Part shown: positions 24,625 through 33,383 of the stretch, in pieces
Layout: every line of letters begins with the position of its first letter
How positions within the stretch are numbered: the first letter of the stretch is position 1
The notes under the pieces: model-generated
What the model was told of the DNA's origin: nothing
The model's input: only the letters and a program-made list of their open reading frames with translations
Database searches by the model: none
Assembly (NCBI GenBank): GCA_040902585.1
Contig: JBBDXA010000030.1
Location: 1-49,339, forward strand
DNA from: JBBDXA01 sp040902585
Lineage (GTDB): Bacteria > Planctomycetota > Phycisphaerae > Phycisphaerales > Phycisphaeraceae
Length of the DNA: 49,339 bases
Reading direction: 5' to 3'
Made by a program: the position numbers and the translations under genes

Positions 24625-25206
24625 TCACAACGGCTGCGCGGGAAACACATCGTTCCAGGCTTCGCGCAGTGCCGGTTCAACCTGGAGTTCGTTCGCCCAT
24701 CGCAGGAGATAGATCTTGTCGAGATGTGCCGCGTTGGCGCGCAGGAGTTCGCCGACATCGACACGATCGATGACCCGACCCGCCAGCAGTTTCAGCAGGA
24801 TCAGATCTTCGCAGGAAACGACGCGGATGTGCTCGTCCCAGCCGGGGATTTGCAGCGGCAGGCTCCGCGACAGCGCCTGCACATGAAACCCGCCGCTGGC
24901 GATCAGCAGATCGATGCGAATCTCGAACATCGCTCCCGCGGGCTGGTAAAGAGCCTGAATCAGCTCGATCGGCCCGAGCGAAATGGGCTGGGACTGCTTC
25001 AGTCGCAGGCCGGCGGCGGTGAGGCGTTCGAGCATGGCGGGAACATCAGCCGGCGCGATTGCCAGCAGGATGTCCACATCACGCGTCGCCCGGATGCGGT
25101 CCCACGCCGACAATGCCAGCCCGCCGACAAGCGCCATCGGCGCGCCGATCGGTTCCAGCGTTCGCCAGACAAACCTCACAGCATCGAGCAGTGTCGCGGA
25201 GATCAC
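24625..25206 (-). CDS. Nucleotidyltransferase-fold protein of a coupled gene pair
   Basis: This 193-aa protein has the minimal nucleotidyltransferase pattern: MALVGGLALSAWDRIRATRD then VDILLAI, with the GG and D.D residues in place, then a helical tail (CEDLILLKLLAG). Such proteins (AbiEii/MNT-like, DUF6036-like) act in toxin-antitoxin pairs. The start is a GTG that overlaps the upstream gene's stop (GTGA), so it is probably translationally coupled. A longer in-frame start to 25536 exists but would cover that gene. The substrate is unknown. Confidence 0.75.
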   Translation of the reverse strand: MISATLLDAVRFVWRTLEPIGAPMALVGGLALSAWDRIRATRDVDILLAIAPADVPAMLERLTAAGLRLKQSQPISLGPIELIQALYQPAGAMFEIRIDLLIASGGFHVQALSRSLPLQIPGWDEHIRVVSCEDLILLKLLAGRVIDRVDVGELLRANAAHLDKIYLLRWANELQVEPALREAWNDVFPAQPL

Positions 25207-25478
25207 AGCCGCCCCTTCGGATATCGCGGGTACACGCCCTCTTTCAGCCGGCGGGCGTCGCGCTCGTCCATTTCGCGCTCGTACCACGCCCGGCAGGCCG
25301 CGACCACATCGCCGCCCGGCCCGATTCGCCGGCGCAGCCCCGCCAGCAGCAGCTCGTCGCTCGCCCGCATCAGGTCGATCCACATCGCCACCCGCTGACC
25401 GGGCGTCGCACTCGGCGTCAACGGCGGCCCCACCCGCGGGGTGCCTTCGCGCTGCGACATGATCTTCACATTGGGCAT
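25203..25478 (-). CDS. Small partner protein upstream of the nucleotidyltransferase, 91 aa
   Basis: A helical protein (MWIDLMRASDELLLAGLRRR, ACRAWYEREMDERDARRLKE) with no recognised domain. It overlaps the nucleotidyltransferase start by 4 bp. By analogy with other pairs it may be the antitoxin or partner, but no motif proves this. Confidence 0.55.
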   Translation of the reverse strand: MPNVKIMSQREGTPRVGPPLTPSATPGQRVAMWIDLMRASDELLLAGLRRRIGPGGDVVAACRAWYEREMDERDARRLKEGVYPRYPKGRL

Positions 25479-25565
25479 GCCTCATATAGTATCGGCTCAT
25501 GACCCCTCGTCGTCTATCATGACCGGACAAACTCACCGTTCCACCGGCCCCAACTGGAGTCGCCC

Positions 25566-26627
25566 ATGCTTCGCCATCTTGCTCTGCTCCTCATCGTCGT
25601 TTTCCTCCCCGCCCCCGCCGCCTTCGCCGGCAAGGCCGACGGCAGGCTCGACATCTACTGGATCGACTCCGAAGGCGGCGGCAGCACGCTGCTCGTCACC
25701 CCTGCCGGTGAATCGATCCTTATTGATACAGGCAACCCCGGCGGGCGCGACTCAGGCCGCATTGCCAAAGTCGCGAAGGAAGACGCCAAGCTCACGCAGA
25801 TCGATCACGTCATCATCACCCATTACCACCGCGATCACTTCGGCGGGGCAGCCGAGCTCTCCAAGCTCATTCCCATCTTCAACCTCTACGACAACGGCCA
25901 TCATGACGAGCGCAAGCAGGAAGCGGGCGCGGGGTTTGATGAGTACGTGAAGATGGAAGTGAAGAAGCGGCATGTGATCCAGCCGGGCGATCAGCTTTCG
26001 CTGCTTCGCACCGTGACCAACGCTGCGCCCCAGCCGCTGCCGGTGACGATCACCTGCCTGGGCGCGCGGCAGAAGTTCATCGAGCCCACCAAGGACCACA
26101 AGAAGAACGAACACGAGCTGGCGAAGAATCCGGTTCGCCGGGCCGAGGACAAGAGCGACAACGCCAACAGCGTGGTGCTGCTCATCCGCTTCGGCGATTT
26201 TGATTTCCTCGACTGCGGCGACCTGACATGGAACGTGGAAGAAAAGCTGGTGTCACCTTTCAACCTCGTCGGCGAAGTCGATGTGTACCAGGTCAATCAT
26301 CACGGCTTGGATGCGAGCAACAACCCGCTGCTCATTCAGAGCGTCAAGCCCACGGTCGCGGTTTTCAACAACGGCGACACCAAGGGCTGCCAGCCGCTGG
26401 CGTTCCTGGCGGTGAAGGCTGCGCCTTCGATCCAGGCGATTTATCAGGTCCACAAGAATCTTCGCAAGGATGTGCAGAACAACTCGACGGATGAGAAGAT
26501 CGCCAACCACACCAAGGGCAACGAATGCGAAGGGCATCACGTGGTGCTGTCGGTCGAGCGGGATGGGAAGAGCTACAAGGTGATGGTGCCGGCGCGGAAG
26601 CATGAGGCGGTGTACAAGTCGAAGTGA
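25566..26627 (+). CDS. Exported metallo-beta-lactamase-fold hydrolase (ComEC-C-like)
   Basis: The protein is 353 aa with a signal peptide (LALLLIVVFLPAPAAFAG). The MBL metal motif is THYHRDHFGG. The downstream ligands are DFLDCGDLTW and QVNHHGLDASN. LLVTPAGESILIDTGNPGG precedes the metal motif, and the order is that of ComEC-C-like hydrolases. Substrates in this group are often DNA or phosphoesters, but none can be assigned. It starts 6-8 bp after GGAG. Confidence 0.88.
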   Translation: MLRHLALLLIVVFLPAPAAFAGKADGRLDIYWIDSEGGGSTLLVTPAGESILIDTGNPGGRDSGRIAKVAKEDAKLTQIDHVIITHYHRDHFGGAAELSKLIPIFNLYDNGHHDERKQEAGAGFDEYVKMEVKKRHVIQPGDQLSLLRTVTNAAPQPLPVTITCLGARQKFIEPTKDHKKNEHELAKNPVRRAEDKSDNANSVVLLIRFGDFDFLDCGDLTWNVEEKLVSPFNLVGEVDVYQVNHHGLDASNNPLLIQSVKPTVAVFNNGDTKGCQPLAFLAVKAAPSIQAIYQVHKNLRKDVQNNSTDEKIANHTKGNECEGHHVVLSVERDGKSYKVMVPARKHEAVYKSK

Positions 26628-26666
26628 GCGTCGCGGCTTGCGGCGGCTCGCTTCATGTGCCGAGGC

Positions 26667-27380
26667 TCAGAACCAGTGCTCGGGCGACTTGTGCTGGATG
26701 ATCATCTGCGAGAGCGGTCGCCACTCTACGTGCAGATCGAACATGAGCTGGTTGCCCCCGGTCGGCTTGGCGCCTTCGAGGTGGGCACTCTTGTGCGGCG
26801 TGGACCAGCCGCCGCTGATGGCGGTGAAGTTGGCGCCGTTGCCGGTGGAGAGGATGGCGTCGCTGACCAGTTCCTGCGTTTGCGGGATGTAGTTCTTCGG
26901 ATTCATCGTCTTGACCCATCGATCGCCGCCTGTGAAGCCGGCTGAGCCCGATAGCGAGCCGTTGGCGCGGCGGAGCATGAAGAAGTAGCCGGTGACGCGG
27001 TAGTTGCCGCTCCATTGCCAGAGGACCTGGGCGCTTTGCTCGGGGTTGGTGGGACAGTAGAAGAGGTCGTACTTGTTGTCGGCGGCGGCGGCGAGCATGA
27101 ACGTGGAAGTCTTGGACATATCCCACAGCCACGGGCCGTTCGGATCGGTGTGATGAGGCACGTACTGACGGTTGGCGCTGGCGTAGACGACGATCGCCTC
27201 GCCGAGCTGATGCAGATTGTTCATGCACACGCTGTTCCGCGCCACGTCCCGCGAGCGGCCCAGCCCCGGCAGGAGCAGCGCCAGCAGGATGGTGATGATC
27301 GTCACGACCACCAGCATCTCGATCAGCGTGAAGCCGGTCGAGGCGGCGGGCGATCGGTGGTATTCATATGGGCGAGTCAT
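26667..27380 (-). CDS. Type II secretion/pilin-like protein with N-terminal methylation motif
   Basis: The protein is 237 aa. After a short leader, STGFTLIEMLVVVTIITILL is the prepilin cleavage and methylation motif with its hydrophobic helix. The rest includes NLHQLGEAIVVYASANRQYVP, the signature of planctomycete prepilin-like proteins. Such proteins are numerous in this phylum and often lie beside carbohydrate genes and XylR-like regulators, as here. The role is unknown; they may be cell-surface sensors or binders. The start at 27380 follows GGGAG. Confidence 0.88.
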   Translation of the reverse strand: MTRPYEYHRSPAASTGFTLIEMLVVVTIITILLALLLPGLGRSRDVARNSVCMNNLHQLGEAIVVYASANRQYVPHHTDPNGPWLWDMSKTSTFMLAAAADNKYDLFYCPTNPEQSAQVLWQWSGNYRVTGYFFMLRRANGSLSGSAGFTGGDRWVKTMNPKNYIPQTQELVSDAILSTGNGANFTAISGGWSTPHKSAHLEGAKPTGGNQLMFDLHVEWRPLSQMIIQHKSPEHWF

Positions 27381-27481
27381 GGCGAGCTCCCTGGCGTCAG
27401 GCTCTTGACGCTGGATGAATCTTACGCCGCGGGGTAGGAGAATAGCCATGAGTTCTTTATCATCACGCATAACATCCGTGA

Positions 27482-27624
27482 CTGACTCCCCTCCCTCTCA
27501 GGGAGGGGCTGGGGGAGGGTCAAGCGCAAAAGCCTGCAAACCGCGTGGTTGCAGGGCGCATTGTTGAAAGCCCCACGGCCGACCCTCCCCTAACCCCTCC
27601 CTAAGAGGGAGGGGAATCGGAGCC
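27482..27624. repeat. Left 143-bp inverted repeat flanking the XylR-like gene
   Basis: It is built from CCCTCCCTCTCAGGGAGGG, a GGCTGGGGGAGGGT tract, a ~60-nt loop, and the inverse. Its reverse complement matches 28834-28976 over the same length at roughly 85% by eye. Its right end supplies the GGAG ribosome site of the regulator gene. Confidence 0.88.
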
Positions 27625-27629
27625 TTGAC

Positions 27630-28799
27630 ATGCCCCGAAGCCGCCGCGTGGCCCTGATCATCGAAACCTCCAACGAATATGCCCGCGGCCTGCTGCACGG
27701 CATCCGCTCCTACCTGCACGAGCATGGCACCTGGGAAATCTACCTGCGCGAAGGCAGCCGGGGCGAAGCGGCACTCGACTGGCTGGCGCGCTGGAAGGGC
27801 GATGGCATCATCGCGCGGATGGAGAACAGTCAGATCGCCCGCGCGGTCATGGCGCGGGGGTTGCCTGTGATCGATCTCAGCGCCGCCCGGCTGGCGCTCG
27901 ACGCGCCCATGGTCGAAACCGATGATGCCGCCATCGCCACGCTCGCGGCTGAACATCTGCTCGAGCGCGGCTACAGGCACCTGGCGTTTTGCGGTGACCC
28001 GCGCTTCCGCTGGTCGCAGGATCGCCGCGATCATTTCACGGCCCATGTGCACGAGGCCGGCCATGACTGTCACGTTTATCCGCCGCGCGGTAAAGGTCGG
28101 CGGCGCGCGGGCGATGAACACAAAGCACTGGCGACCTGGGTCAACGGCCTGCCCAAACCGGTGGGCATCATGGCGTGTTACGACATGCGCGGCAGGCAGA
28201 TTCTCGAAGCCTGCCGGGAGATCGGCGTCGCCGTGCCCGATCAGGTCGCGGTCATCGGGGTGGATAACGATGAGCTGTTGTGCGATCTTTCCGAGCCGCC
28301 CTTGTCGAGCATCGCGCCCGACTCCGAGCGCACGGGTTATGTCGCGGCTGAGCTGCTCGATCGCATGATGGCTGGCCGCAAGGTCGCGCCCGATGCGTAT
28401 CACATCAAGCCGCTGGGCATCGTCTGCCGGCAGTCCACTGACGCGCTGGCGGTGGCGGATCTGGAAGTGATCCAGGCGGTGCGTTTTATCCGTGAGGCGG
28501 CTCGCAAAGGGATCAAGGTCGAGGAGGTGGTCGAGCACGTGGGCCTGTCTCGAAGGGCGCTGGATGCGCGCTTCCGCCGCTGGCTGGGGCACACGGTTCA
28601 CGACGAGATTCGCCGGGTGCAGTTGGATCTGGTGAAGCAGCTATTGGTGGAAACCCAGTTGCCGCTGACGCGCATCGCTGCGCAGGTGGGTTTTGATCAC
28701 GTGGAGTATTTGAGCGTGTGGTTCAAACGCGAGACGGGGCAGCCGCCGAGTGTGTTTCGCGAGGCGCAGCGCAAGCGCGGCGGGCGCGGGGAGGTGTGA
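27630..28799 (+). CDS. XylR-like transcription regulator (LacI-type sensor plus AraC HTH)
   Basis: The protein is 389 aa. Residues ~5-270 are a periplasmic-binding-protein fold (RRVALIIETSNEYARGLLHG, AAEHLLERGYRHLAFCGD, VPDQVAVIGVDNDELLCDLS). Residues ~285-385 are an AraC-type double HTH (VEEVVEHVGLSRRALDARFR, LTRIAAQVGFDHVEYLSVWF). This order is that of XylR-type sugar regulators. It is divergent from the prepilin-like gene. 143-bp inverted repeats flank the gene, and its ribosome site lies inside the left one. Confidence 0.92.
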   Translation: MPRSRRVALIIETSNEYARGLLHGIRSYLHEHGTWEIYLREGSRGEAALDWLARWKGDGIIARMENSQIARAVMARGLPVIDLSAARLALDAPMVETDDAAIATLAAEHLLERGYRHLAFCGDPRFRWSQDRRDHFTAHVHEAGHDCHVYPPRGKGRRRAGDEHKALATWVNGLPKPVGIMACYDMRGRQILEACREIGVAVPDQVAVIGVDNDELLCDLSEPPLSSIAPDSERTGYVAAELLDRMMAGRKVAPDAYHIKPLGIVCRQSTDALAVADLEVIQAVRFIREAARKGIKVEEVVEHVGLSRRALDARFRRWLGHTVHDEIRRVQLDLVKQLLVETQLPLTRIAAQVGFDHVEYLSVWFKRETGQPPSVFREAQRKRGGRGEV

Positions 28800-28833
28800 C
28801 GACCACTCCCTAAGAGGGAGGGGAGTCAGACGC

Positions 28834-28976
28834 GGCTCCGATTCCCCTCCCTCTCAGGGAGGGGTTAGGGGAGGGTCGGGCGCTGGGACTTTCAATGATG
28901 GGCCGAACAACGACGCGGTTGGCAGGCTGTGCGCTCAACCCTCCCCCAGCCCCTCCCTAAGAGGGAGGGGAGTCAG
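28834..28976. repeat. Right 143-bp inverted repeat flanking the XylR-like gene
   Basis: It matches the reverse complement of 27482-27624. An extra short unit (CTCCCTAAGAGGGAGGGGAG, 28806-28825) lies just left of it. Confidence 0.88.
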
Positions 28977-29064
28977 AATTCCCGTCACGCCTTTGTAACT
29001 TGGCACCGGCGAACGTCTGAAATGGGGCGAATTGCGTTATCCTCAGTGAACAAGGAGTCGATCC

Positions 29065-31779
29065 ATGCGATTCACCTTTCTCCTCGCGATCACGGCCTTC
29101 GCCATCAGCCCGCTCGCCGCCATCGGCGATGACGCTCAGGCGGTGTTCGATTCGCTCTACGGTTCCAAGGTGAAGGCGGCCCGGTTGTCGCCCGATCGCA
29201 GTGATGATGTGGCCGTGGCGCAGGAGCTTCTCCAAGGCGCCGCGCTGGTGGCGAATCAGCCCAAGCTGCTCGCGCTCATCTGCGAGACGGCGTACGACCT
29301 GGGCCGGGTCGATCCGGCCGGCTACTCGACCGCCGTCCAGGCGATGCGCACGTTGGCGATGCACATGCCTGACCGCACCGCCGACGCCCTGGACAAGATC
29401 GGCGATCTGTATCAAAAGCAGTTTGGCGCTGCCCGCGGCGAAGAGCGCAACACCGTCGGGGCCGCGATCATCGAAGTGTCCGAGGAGCAGGCCGCGCTGA
29501 AAATCAAAGCGAAGGATCATAGCGAAGCCACCGCCATCCTTCGCCGGGCCCTCAACATCGCCCGGCTCATCAAGTCCGACCGCCACGATCCCATCAAAGA
29601 CACGCTCGATGCCCTGCTCGAACGCCAGCGGCTTCAGGTGCGCATCGACAAGCTCGCCGCGGAACTGGAAGCCAAGCCCGGCAACCAGGCGACGGTGACG
29701 GAACTCGTGCTGCTCTACATCACCGAACTCGATGACCCTGCCGAGGCGAATGCATTCCTCCTGCTTTCGAAGGATGAGACCTTAAAAAAACGCGTGCTGC
29801 TGGCGGATGATGCCCTGGCGGATGTGAAGGAAGACGATGCCCGGGACCTGGGCGAGTGGTACCGCGCGCTGGCGGATCAAACCAACACCGCCCCGGCCAA
29901 GCGGAAGATGCTCACCCGCGCCAGTCTGTACCTGAAGCATTACCTTTCGCTGCACACCGGCAGCGATCTGAACTCCGCCAAGGCCCAGCTCATGCTCAAT
30001 GGTCTCTCGCCGGCGCTGGACAAGCTCGGCGGCGCGGTGGCGGTGAGTATTCCATCGTCGTCAGGCAGAGTCGCTTCCGATCCCGGCCCGCTGCCTTCAC
30101 CGGTGGGAGGCGAGAGCGGTACGCTGGACCTTAACAAGCTCAAGCCCGTGGCGTTTCTCACTTCGCAGGAGACCGGCGGTCTGGAAATCATCGACGCCGA
30201 CACCGGCCGCTTCAGCAAGGGCCCGATGCAGGGCCGGCAGGCGATCATCATGAACGACACGAGCCTCTTCGTGAAGCTCGACGACCGCATCGCGAGAGAG
30301 ATTCCTGAGCAGAGCGATGAGCGCTGGTTCCTCCGCCTCACCGCGCTGGAGCGCCTCAACGGCTTCGTCGGCGTCATGTACGACGGGCACGGCGGCGTCA
30401 CCTTCCCCAACAACGGCACCGGCGCTTACACCCAGCCGCCCTGGCAACGCGTCCGTGAAAACGCCGGCTGGAACACCATCGACATCGAGCTGCCCGAGCC
30501 GTACTTCCTCAATCGCCAGTCCACCGGGGCGGATTTCAAAGTCATCATCGGCGAGCAGCAGAAGCCGTTCTATATCGAGCGCATCGAACTCTTCCGTGTG
30601 AAGCTGCCGCCCGCCGCCCAGCGCACCGTCAAGCCAGGCCAGACCGTCGATCTGCTCAAGATTGTCGATCTGAAGGTGGACCCGATGGCCGGCGAATGGG
30701 AACGGACGGCCACGGGCCTGCGCGTCAAGCGAGCCCAGTTCGCCCGCACCGGGCTGCCCATCCAGGTGCGCGGGAATTACGACATGCAGGTGAAATTCGT
30801 CCGCACCGCCGGCAACGAGTCAGTCAATGTCATGCTGCCCGTCGGCGATCGCCACGTCGCCTTCATCATCGACGGCTACGCCCGCCAGGGACCGCTCAGC
30901 GGCCTGGAAACGCTCAACGGCAAACTCGTCCCGGACAACCTCACCGCCGTCGCCGGCAACAAGCTCACTAACGACAAGCTCCACACCATCGACATCCGCG
31001 TGCGCGTCAAGGCCGGCAACGCCTCGATCGAAGCCGACCTCGACGGCCAATCCCTCCTGCGCTGGAACGGCACGCCGCTGCTCTTCACCGGCTCCGCCTG
31101 GCGCACGCAGGAAACCTATCGCCCCGGCCTCGGCGGGTTCAACACCGACATCGAGTTCCGCTCCGCCACGCTCAAGCTCATCGACGGCGAAGCGAAGCTG
31201 CTCGTCCCGTCACGCGATCAGGCGCAGGCAGCCGTCGGAGCCGGCAATGTGAGTGATGCCAGCGCCGAAGCCCCCGCCGGCGGCACCACGCTTGCCTCCC
31301 TCAACGAACAGATCGTCTCCGCCAAGGCCTTCGGCAAATCAGGCAAGCTCGGCTCCATCACCCGCATTCGCATCAACAACATCGACCTGCCCGCCAGCCT
31401 TGCCGTGTTCCCCGATCGCGACAAGCCCGCGCAGATCGCCTACACGATCGACGGCAAGTACAAGACCTTTCTCGGCGCGGTGGGCATCAACGACATCGCA
31501 AAGGATCCTTACTCCGAGGTGACCTTCCGCATCATGGGCGATGGCAAGGAACTGTGGCGCTCCAGGCCCACGAAGGAGCGCAACAAGGTGCAGCCGTTCC
31601 AGGTGAATGTCACCGGCGTGAAGAAGCTGGAACTGATCGTCGCCGCGGCCGGCGACCCGGGCTTCTGCAACTGCGTCTGGGCCGAGCCGACACTGCACGA
31701 GAAACAGGTGAAGATCAACCTGCCTTCTTCGCGCGACAACCGCGGCAAGCAGAGCTTCTTCGGCATCCCAACGGAGTAG
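29065..31779 (+). CDS. Large exported protein with NPCBM C-terminal domain
   Basis: The protein is 904 aa. A signal peptide (MRFTFLLAITAFAISPLAA) is followed by a helical, TPR-like part (~25-340), a central beta-rich region (~360-700) and a C-terminal NPCBM-like domain (~750-895). The last shows EVTFRIMGDGKELWRSRP, VQPFQVNVTGVKKLELIVAA and NCVWAEPTL, the typical pattern of that carbohydrate-binding module. It is probably secreted or cell-surface and involved in glycan binding. A short low-complexity part (PSSSGRVASDPGPLPSPVGG, ~residue 335) may be another repeat-derived insert. The F1 unit after it runs into a truncated gene. Confidence 0.85.
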   Translation: MRFTFLLAITAFAISPLAAIGDDAQAVFDSLYGSKVKAARLSPDRSDDVAVAQELLQGAALVANQPKLLALICETAYDLGRVDPAGYSTAVQAMRTLAMHMPDRTADALDKIGDLYQKQFGAARGEERNTVGAAIIEVSEEQAALKIKAKDHSEATAILRRALNIARLIKSDRHDPIKDTLDALLERQRLQVRIDKLAAELEAKPGNQATVTELVLLYITELDDPAEANAFLLLSKDETLKKRVLLADDALADVKEDDARDLGEWYRALADQTNTAPAKRKMLTRASLYLKHYLSLHTGSDLNSAKAQLMLNGLSPALDKLGGAVAVSIPSSSGRVASDPGPLPSPVGGESGTLDLNKLKPVAFLTSQETGGLEIIDADTGRFSKGPMQGRQAIIMNDTSLFVKLDDRIAREIPEQSDERWFLRLTALERLNGFVGVMYDGHGGVTFPNNGTGAYTQPPWQRVRENAGWNTIDIELPEPYFLNRQSTGADFKVIIGEQQKPFYIERIELFRVKLPPAAQRTVKPGQTVDLLKIVDLKVDPMAGEWERTATGLRVKRAQFARTGLPIQVRGNYDMQVKFVRTAGNESVNVMLPVGDRHVAFIIDGYARQGPLSGLETLNGKLVPDNLTAVAGNKLTNDKLHTIDIRVRVKAGNASIEADLDGQSLLRWNGTPLLFTGSAWRTQETYRPGLGGFNTDIEFRSATLKLIDGEAKLLVPSRDQAQAAVGAGNVSDASAEAPAGGTTLASLNEQIVSAKAFGKSGKLGSITRIRINNIDLPASLAVFPDRDKPAQIAYTIDGKYKTFLGAVGINDIAKDPYSEVTFRIMGDGKELWRSRPTKERNKVQPFQVNVTGVKKLELIVAAAGDPGFCNCVWAEPTLHEKQVKINLPSSRDNRGKQSFFGIPTE

Positions 31780-31784
31780 GGCGC

Positions 31785-31809
31785 TGGAGCACCATCCCGG
31801 CAGGGTTGG
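31785..31809. repeat. F1 single unit abutting a gene fragment
   Basis: The unit GGAGCACCATCCCGGCAGGG then TTGGG has a changed right end. No inverse partner is visible, and the unit is fused to a truncated gene. Confidence 0.8.
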
Positions 31810-31950
31810 GAAAAGCAAGCCTTTGACGAAGCTGCAAAGCTCGCCGGAATGACCTTTTCGGGATGGGCAAGACAACGGCTCAGGGAGGCCTCGACAAGAG
31901 AACTTCAAGCCGCGAGCCGCCCTGTGCCGTTCTTAGGGGTTGAAAAGTAG
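31810..31950 (+). pseudogene. 5'-truncated ribbon-helix-helix-like antitoxin fragment
   Basis: The frame reads WEKQAFDEAAKLAGMTFSGW then ARQRLREA..., ending PVPFLGVEK. This resembles the C-terminal part of small RHH antitoxins (F..AA...G.s.s.Wir..L). There is no start codon: in frame upstream lies the F1 unit and then the stop of the NPCBM gene. The 5' end seems to have been lost or replaced at the repeat. Compared with intact relatives, only the last 45-50 residues remain. Confidence 0.5.
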
Positions 31951-32083
31951 TTGTATGTGGCTTATACTCTTCGCAGACGAATAGCCAGCCACCGAAGTAG
32001 CCAATTAGTCATTGGAGACCCTTTTCTTGTACATCAGGGCAGCCCTAGTAAAGTCGCCCTGATGGAGGTAAAGGTTCAAGATC

Positions 32084-32120
32084 AACAACGAGCCGTCCCT
32101 TTTGGGGCGGCTTCGTTGTT
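32084..32120 (+). terminator. Stem-loop with T-rich 3' side
   Basis: A bulged 12-bp stem (AACAACGAGCCG / CGGCTTCGTTGTT) lies before ACACGGATGTGGGTTTTTTG. It may be a terminator or part of a small RNA. Confidence 0.5.
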
Positions 32121-32216
32121 ACACGGATGTGGGTTTTTTGATTAGTTCTTCATCGGCGTGGACTCCTGTTCCACCATTGCCAGCCGCGACTCCCGTTCGC
32201 GGCGTAAATTTGGGGC

Positions 32217-32618
32217 TTAAGCTTTTTTGACCTGAATTACGAGCTTGCCATCGTCTTCGCGCAATCGCCCCCTTTTAATCATGTTGCTGATAGTGTTGAG
32301 GATGATCCTCCGCTTCGCCGTGGACTTCGATTGGATTTTGGATTCCAGTTCGAGAGCAACAGCGGCCCGATCTAGTTTCCCTGGGTTATTACGAATCAAG
32401 GTCCGAATCATCCTGGCGGTTGGCACCTTTTTTCCAGTAGATTTGTTGTCGGCGGGATCAGAAGATTCGCGTTGTCCCGCGACATGGCCTTCTAACTCCA
32501 GCAAAACGTTAATTTCAATCTGTGTCGCACGAACCTTTTGTTCCAGCTCGAACAGTTTCGCTTCTGCAATTCGCCGCCGGTCAGCGATGTCCTTGACGGT
32601 AATTGTCTTTTCACTCAT
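32217..32618 (-). CDS. Accessory protein with coiled coil and winged-helix-like tail, 133 aa
   Basis: The N-terminal part (DIADRRRIAEAKLFELEQKV) is a coiled coil. The C-terminal half (IRTLIRNNPGKLDRAAVALE, ILNTISNMIKRGRLREDDGK) looks like a winged-helix DNA-binding fold. Codon use is AT-richer than the core. It stands alone in a decayed accessory patch. It may be a mobile-element-derived regulator. I do not recognise the family. Confidence 0.6.
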   Translation of the reverse strand: MSEKTITVKDIADRRRIAEAKLFELEQKVRATQIEINVLLELEGHVAGQRESSDPADNKSTGKKVPTARMIRTLIRNNPGKLDRAAVALELESKIQSKSTAKRRIILNTISNMIKRGRLREDDGKLVIQVKKA

Positions 32619-32765
32619 TGAGGGCTCCTTGTAGCTGCAATCATTCTACGGGATCGACGGGTGATTGCAAGTGATGTAGACAAAAAGATGGACGGGTCAT
32701 CAATAGGCGTACATAATCCTAACCAGAAGATGGATTTTCAGCCCACCCTCTTGCCAACAAAATGA

Positions 32766-32796
32766 ATAAACGCCAGTCGAGAGAGCTGGCGTTTAT
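32766..32796. terminator. Stem-loop between the two accessory genes
   Basis: An 11-bp perfect stem (ATAAACGCCAG / CTGGCGTTTAT) closes a 9-nt loop, flanked by A- and T-rich bases. Read on the minus strand it lies after the frameshifted gene. Confidence 0.75.
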
Positions 32797-32830
32797 GTGC
32801 CATGTCTTGCATTAAATAGATCAAACCATA

Positions 32831-33048
32831 CTACCGGCGTCCTGGCGATTTGTTCGCCCCGGCGTCAAATCCTGCTTCAAACGCAGCCCGCAGAAGCGTT
32901 CTGTTCGTTGATCGACCTTGGCGATGCCGCGCGACCACACTTCCCAAGCTCGCTCAAGATCGGCAGGCAATGGCCCTTCATGTTTGGTTGTGGCTTCACG
33001 TACAATGCGGGCGGCGTTCTCGGATATGTCGGGCTTGGGTTTGCTCAT
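32831..33048 (-). pseudogene. Frameshifted small conserved gene
   Basis: From 33048 the frame reads MSKPKPDISENAARIVREAT and then LPADLERAWEVWSRGIAKVD with QRT. After that it goes out of register: frame 0 reads ERFCGLRLKQ and stops at 32821. The neighbouring frame reads TLLRAAFEAGFDAGANKS and stops at 32831. TLLRAAFEAG is what I expect after the DxRT motif in this small family. So a single base has been lost or gained near 32890. It is a pseudogene, or a sequencing error. Confidence 0.7.
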
Positions 33049-33383
33049 GCCAGCATTCTACCGGCGTGTCAATCAGACGGGATTATCTATCAATGGGCGA
33101 AGTAAACTGGTACCCGCACCGGTACCCGCACCGGTACCCAAATATTTCCTTTACAAATCGGTCGCGACGGGTATAATAAGAGTTGGCGGTTCACCCGCCG
33201 GGAGCGGTCCCATGCACACGATTGACGCAAGGCACGTTCGTTTCATTCATTTTGACGAACCCCGCTGTGCCCGCGCGCCGCAAGCCGGGGCAGGGCAACG
33301 ATAGGGGCCGGCGGTTGCCGAAGGTGGTGCGGCGCAAGGCGCGATCGTTGAATAGATCCTTTACAAAAGGCGGGCTGGACGGA
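33049..33383. other. 335-bp stretch without a supported gene
   Basis: Contains a 12-bp tandem repeat (33109-33140). Several short open frames exist in both directions (for example 33183-33425, TTG start) but none has a ribosome site or recognisable sequence. Confidence 0.5.
33109..33140. repeat. 12-bp tandem repeat GGTACCCGCACC
   Basis: Two full units and a partial third (GGTACCCA). Each contains the palindrome GGTACC. Confidence 0.9.

Larger units (their letters stand above)
31780..32216. other. 437-bp stretch with F1 unit, gene fragment and two hairpins
   Basis: Holds a single F1 unit (31785-31809), a 5'-truncated gene (31810-31950), then two stem-loops: CATCAGGGC / GCCCTGATG (32032-32063), and AACAACGAGCCG / CGGCTTCGTTGTT (32084-32120) followed by a T-rich stretch. 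The paired hairpins could be terminators or a small RNA; I cannot tell. Confidence 0.5.

Noticed and set aside
25207..25536. N-terminal extension of the nucleotidyltransferase to 25536
   Set aside because: It would cover the 91-aa gene in another frame; the GTG at 25206 overlaps that gene's stop, a typical coupling, and the family core begins after it.
28985..29064. A sigma-54 (-24/-12) promoter before the NPCBM gene
   Set aside because: TTGGCACCGG is present near 29000, but no TTGCA-like element stands at the right distance.
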